A stretch of 8,948 nucleotides of DNA from assembly GCA_024278395.1 (NCBI GenBank), contig JAJRTG010000038.1:1-8948 (forward strand). Reading direction: 5' to 3'. Below the pieces are notes generated by a model. That model worked only from the letters and a program-made list of their open reading frames with translations. It was not told the origin of the DNA and searched no databases. A program made the position numbers and the translations under genes. Origin of the DNA: Fidelibacterota bacterium (GTDB lineage: Bacteria; Bipolaricaulota; Bipolaricaulia; UBA7950; UBA9294). Below, one piece after another: positions 6,086 through 8,948 of this stretch; the stretch's first letter is position 1; each line of letters opens with the position of its first letter.

Positions 6086-7177
6086 TCAATCCGGCAGGAC
6101 GTGTCCATGCCTGTGATGGATATCCGGCCGATGAGGGTGCGTGTGCACCATCGGTACATGGGTATGACGATGGGAATGTCGACGAGCAGGGGAGATCCGA
6201 TCCACGTGTGTGTGGTTGTGATGGCCGTCGGCATGCGTGTGGGCGTGCGTATGCATCAGCAAGGCATGCGCGTGTGCGTGATCGTGCCGCTCACGGAAGA
6301 GAATCCCCGCACCGATCACCAACAGCGGCAACGATAAGACGAACGAACTCGTGGGGGGATCACGAAAGGCCATGAGGGAGACCGCGGCCCCGATGAACGG
6401 CGCCGTGCCGAACAGCGCCCCGGTGCGAGCGGCTCCCAAGTGCCTCAAGGCGCGCACAAACAGGACGATGCTGATCCCATAGCTCACCCCGCCCAGAAGA
6501 AGCCCGAGCGCGATGTACCACACCCCTGGGAAGGGTCTCCCGAGCGCGAGCGCCAATGCTGACGAAACCCCTCCCGCCGCCAATCCCTTGATCGCGACGA
6601 TCCGCTTGGGATCCTTCAGGGAGATACGGCGCGTCAGGTTGTTGTCAAGGCCCCACATCACGCAGGCCGCTACGATCAGCGCCGCTCCGTGCGAGACCCC
6701 CCAACCAGCGGAGGGATCAAGCGTCAGCAGAACGCTTCCGGCGGTGATCGTCAGGATCGCGCCCCAGATCCATCGGCCGATGGATTCACGGAACACCACG
6801 GCAGCGATCACCCCTGTAGCAACGAGTTCGGAGTTCAACAGCAGAGCGCTCGTGGCCGCCGGGGTCGCCCGCAACCCGTGAAGGAGGAGGATGGGGGCGG
6901 CCACCCCGCCCGAGAGCACCGCTCCCGCCAGCCAGGGCAGATCTCCGCGGTCGAGCGCCGCTTCATCGGCCGCATCCTTCATCGAGGTGCGGAGGAGGAT
7001 ATAGAAGGCGAGGCCGAAGCCGGCTCCAAGGTAGAGAAGCGCCGCGAGTGGAATGGGGTCGATCGCTCCCAGCAGCAGCTTGGCCAGAGGGGCGCTTACC
7101 CCGAACAGTACCGCTGCTGATAGAGCGTCGATCACCGGCCGATAGGCACCTTCTCCTCTCCTGCGAGTGCTCCGCAT
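6086..7177 (-). CDS. DMT/EamA-family transporter with His-rich metal-binding-type C-terminal tail
   Basis: 363 residues. Residues 1-296 are hydrophobic with about ten predicted membrane spans in the two-fold EamA arrangement (for example LSAAVLFGVSAPLAKLLLG, SALLLNSELVATGVIAAVVF, RTGALFGTAPFIGAAVSL). Residues 297-363 hold 23 histidines, mostly HxH or HH, including RHSHRHTHVPMVHTHPH and PDIHHRHGH. I recall this tail pattern from other bacterial DMT proteins, so it is likely a conserved architecture, not random repeat growth. The tail suggests binding of Zn, Ni, Co or Cu on one membrane face; the substrate is unknown. The start is uncertain: ATG at 7177 (MRSTRRRGEGAYRPV) precedes the first span but has no clear Shine-Dalgarno. 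GACAAT ends only 11 nt upstream, so a leaderless message is possible. Reading further upstream gives non-membrane sequence unlike the family. It is divergent from the Cys-rich lipoprotein gene. Confidence 0.85.
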   Translation of the reverse strand: MRSTRRRGEGAYRPVIDALSAAVLFGVSAPLAKLLLGAIDPIPLAALLYLGAGFGLAFYILLRTSMKDAADEAALDRGDLPWLAGAVLSGGVAAPILLLHGLRATPAATSALLLNSELVATGVIAAVVFRESIGRWIWGAILTITAGSVLLTLDPSAGWGVSHGAALIVAACVMWGLDNNLTRRISLKDPKRIVAIKGLAAGGVSSALALALGRPFPGVWYIALGLLLGGVSYGISIVLFVRALRHLGAARTGALFGTAPFIGAAVSLMAFRDPPTSSFVLSLPLLVIGAGILFRERHDHAHAHALLMHTHAHTHADGHHNHTHVDRISPARRHSHRHTHVPMVHTHPHRPDIHHRHGHVLPD

Positions 7178-7333
7178 GACATACTCATTGTCGAGCTGAC
7201 GATCTCCGCGCGCAACAGTCCGGCCGCACCCCATGCCAGCACTTCTTGGATCACCCACCCCACAGGGGCGCACAAGATCAAGCGTCACGCCGCTCCAATT
7301 CTCCGTACCGAGCAACACACCTCCTCGCCCCAC

Positions 7334-7362
7334 TTGACAAGGGTGGATGTATATGCTAGGCT
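7334..7362 (+). promoter_or_regulatory. Sigma70-type promoter of Cys-rich lipoprotein gene
   Basis: TTGACA at 7334-7339, a 17-nt spacer, then TAGGCT at 7357-7362 preceded by TGC, an extended -10. The hexamer itself is weak but the -35 and TGn are consensus. The spacer contains GGGTGG, as does the copA promoter spacer. Transcription would begin near 7369, inside the operator-like palindrome. Confidence 0.68.
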
Positions 7363-7388
7363 GGCTCCACCCCACCCGGGATGGGATA
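7363..7388 (+). promoter_or_regulatory. CsoR-like operator at lipoprotein promoter
   Basis: 11-4-11 palindrome: left arm GGCTCCACCCC, spacer ACCC, right arm GGGATGGGATA. It shares CCACCCCACCCGGG exactly with the copA operon site and matches it at 20 of 22 positions through the closing ATA. It starts directly after the -10 hexamer, the same placement over the transcription start. Two such copies at two consensus promoters are unlikely by chance and suggest one repressor. Confidence 0.6.
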
Positions 7389-7439
7389 GGTCGTCCAGTG
7401 CTCGCCGCAGAGCACCCCTGCGACCACCAAGGAGGAACG

Positions 7440-8048
7440 ATGCGGAGAAGCGCCTTTCTGATGGTCCTGACCGTGGGCGTTTTGATGATCGCGGGCTGTG
7501 GAAGCGGAAAATCGACGGCAACGTCGGAATCCCTCAATCCCGCGGAACGTCTATGGGCGCGGATAGTCCCGGCAACCGGGGCCGCGACCGACTACGAGAT
7601 CCCCCTCTCGTTCGCCAACACGCAACGCTTCATCGATTGGTACAACACCGTCGATCTTTCCACCGCCCAAGCGAAGGTGCGGGAAGAAGTGCTCTCCCCC
7701 CTCGCCGCTCCCTGCTGCGATGACTACCCCATGAGCACCTGCTGCTGCGTGTGCAACCTCTCGAGGAGCGTGTGGGGGTTGTCGGCCTACCTCATCCAAG
7801 AGAAGGGCTATAGCGCTGAACAGGTCCGGAAGGCGGCGCTGCAGTGGCTCCACTTCATCCGCCCGGACTACTACGTGGCGCGCGCCCTCAAGGAGGAGGG
7901 GAAGTACCTCGCCCGCTACGGGGTGAGCGCGGAAAGCTCCTGCTTCACCAACCGCTGTGATCTCCCCTTCTACCGGAAGACCGGATTTCGGTATATCGGA
8001 GGCTGCGGCGGGATGGAGACACTGGTCCCAATGGAGAACAAGGGCTGA
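7440..8048 (+). CDS. Cys-rich lipoprotein, probably copper-regulated; family not recognised
   Basis: 202 residues. A signal peptide of lipoprotein type (MRRSAFLMVLTVGV) ends in the lipobox IAGC with lipidation Cys20, so the mature protein is membrane-anchored outside the cytoplasm. The mature part has nine more cysteines: Cys92-Cys93, then 101-103 and 105 in TCCCVCN, then 168, 173 and 189 (SSCFTNRC, GGCGGM). The region after CCCVC (SRSVWGLSAYLIQEKGYSAEQVRKAALQW, residues 108-136) looks helical. It loosely recalls PCYCGC-motif lipoproteins (PF13798), but the motif itself is absent. The ATG at 7440 has GGAGG 5 nt upstream; the longer in-frame start at 7347 would begin before the transcription start. 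Its promoter carries a palindrome nearly identical to the one at the copA operon. A role as extracytoplasmic Cu(I) binder, chaperone or store is inference. It is convergent with the ZIP gene, 35 nt away. Confidence 0.83.
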   Translation: MRRSAFLMVLTVGVLMIAGCGSGKSTATSESLNPAERLWARIVPATGAATDYEIPLSFANTQRFIDWYNTVDLSTAQAKVREEVLSPLAAPCCDDYPMSTCCCVCNLSRSVWGLSAYLIQEKGYSAEQVRKAALQWLHFIRPDYYVARALKEEGKYLARYGVSAESSCFTNRCDLPFYRKTGFRYIGGCGGMETLVPMENKG

Positions 8049-8083
8049 CCCCACCGCGAGGTCATGAGGCCCCTCTCCTGTTC

Positions 8084-8830
8084 TCAGCCGAGCAGAACGT
8101 CGAGGAGCATCATCACCGCAAACCCGATCATCACCCCGAAGGTGGCGAGCCGCTCGTGCCCGTTCCGGTGGCTCTCCGGGATGATCTCATCCGAGATGAC
8201 GAACAGCATCGCCCCGGCGGCGAACGCCAACCCCCAGGGGAGGATCGGGCGCGCGATCATGACGAGCGATACCCCGAGCAGCCCGCCCAAGGGCTCGACC
8301 AGGCCGGTGAGCGTAGCGTAGAGGAGGGCGCGGCCGCGGGAGTAGCCCTCCCCGGCGAGCGGGAGGGCCACGGCGAGGCCTTCCGGCATGTTCTGAAGCC
8401 CGATCCCCACAGCAAGGGCGATCGCCGGGCCGATCGCTCCGCTCCCGAACCCAACCCCTACGGCGAGGCCCTCCGGGAAGTTGTGGATCGTGATCGCGAG
8501 CACGAACAGCCAGATCTTGCGCAGCCGCGACGAAGGTCCTTCGCGCCCGCGGATGAAGTGCTCGTGCGGAACGAATCGATCGATCAGGTGAAGGACCAGC
8601 GCCCCGAGGAGGAGCCCGCCGACCGCCACCCACACGCCGCCGTCCTCGATCGCCGGGATGAGGAGGCTGAACGCGGTGGCGGCGAGCATCACCCCGGCGG
8701 CGAACCCAAGCATCAGATCGAGGTAGCGCTTGGACGGCCGCCTGACCAGAAGGACGGGAAGCGCTCCCACCCCGGTCGCGAGTCCCGCCCCCAGGCTCCC
8801 CAAAAATCCGAGCAGGATCAGGTTCTGCAT
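8084..8830 (-). CDS. ZIP-family divalent metal transporter (GufA/ZupT-like)
   Basis: 248 residues, the normal length for bacterial ZIP proteins, with about eight membrane spans. ZIP proteins move Zn(II), and sometimes Fe, Mn or Co, into the cytoplasm. The TM4 motif is TIHNFPEGLAVGVG (His116, Asn117, Glu120). The TM5 motif is GLQNMPEGLAVALP (Asn147, Glu150), with Gln where ZupT has His, as in GufA-like members. SDEIIPESH at 213-221 is the usual late-helix signature. A His-bearing loop (PHEHF, 88-92) lies between spans 3 and 4, shorter than in many ZIPs. AAGGAG 7 nt upstream fixes the ATG at 8830. No CsoR-like site is seen in the 118 nt upstream. An open frame from the right edge stops 1 nt before this ATG, so it may be a downstream operon gene. 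Substrate metal cannot be read from sequence. Confidence 0.92.
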   Translation of the reverse strand: MQNLILLGFLGSLGAGLATGVGALPVLLVRRPSKRYLDLMLGFAAGVMLAATAFSLLIPAIEDGGVWVAVGGLLLGALVLHLIDRFVPHEHFIRGREGPSSRLRKIWLFVLAITIHNFPEGLAVGVGFGSGAIGPAIALAVGIGLQNMPEGLAVALPLAGEGYSRGRALLYATLTGLVEPLGGLLGVSLVMIARPILPWGLAFAAGAMLFVISDEIIPESHRNGHERLATFGVMIGFAVMMLLDVLLG

Positions 8831-8948
8831 CTCACCACTCCTTGTCCGCTCTGATCAGGAACCAGGCGGGCATGCGATGTACGGAATGCCGCGTTCGGGC
8901 CCCCAAGCCGGACTCCTTCACCGGGGTTCCACGTTCGGGTGGTCCTTC

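Noticed and set aside
7178..7537. 120-residue N-terminal extension of the DMT transporter
   Set aside because: It would cross the promoter and signal-peptide region of the divergent lipoprotein gene and has no membrane or family features.
8049..8110. Possible bidirectional terminator between the lipoprotein and ZIP genes
   Set aside because: Only short GAGG/CCTC pairings and no U-tract; not supportable.

Overview
The window is GC-rich, gene-dense bacterial chromosome with strong Shine-Dalgarno sites and at least two sigma70-type promoters close to consensus. I cannot name the organism. The protein families present (a thiouridylase-like PP-loop enzyme with an NFACT-like tail, a standalone rubrerythrin-like protein) are common in uncultured thermophilic or anaerobic bacterial lineages. 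A Bipolaricaulota-like origin is only a guess. There are no rRNA or tRNA genes, insertion sequences or CRISPR arrays. The theme is metal homeostasis plus sulfur transfer.

Left part, minus strand (1-1902): a copper operon. A near-perfect promoter (TTGACA, 17 nt, TATAGT) and a CsoR-like operator precede a 76-residue Met/Gly-rich single-span membrane protein. This is followed by a CopA-type Cu(I) P-type ATPase with two N-terminal metal-binding domains, cut by the window edge just after its CPC motif.

Centre, plus strand (2085-5460): a leader with several competing G/C-tract hairpins, then a tight three-gene operon. The genes encode a PP-loop ATP-dependent sulfurtransferase (thiouridylase/ThiI-like), a SufS-type cysteine desulfurase with a TTG start, and a MoeB/ThiF-type E1-like adenylyltransferase with an extra C-terminal domain. 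Together they look like a sulfur-relay module, but no ubiquitin-like carrier is visible. A rubrerythrin-like diiron protein follows separately (5581-6069).

Right part (6086-8830): a DMT/EamA exporter with a 67-residue tail holding 23 histidines (minus), a Cys-rich lipoprotein (plus) and a ZIP-family divalent metal transporter (minus). The lipoprotein has its own TTGACA promoter followed by a second copy of the CsoR-like operator found at the CopA operon. This links an unrecognised lipoprotein to copper control and is the most interesting observation here. No CsoR gene is visible in the window.
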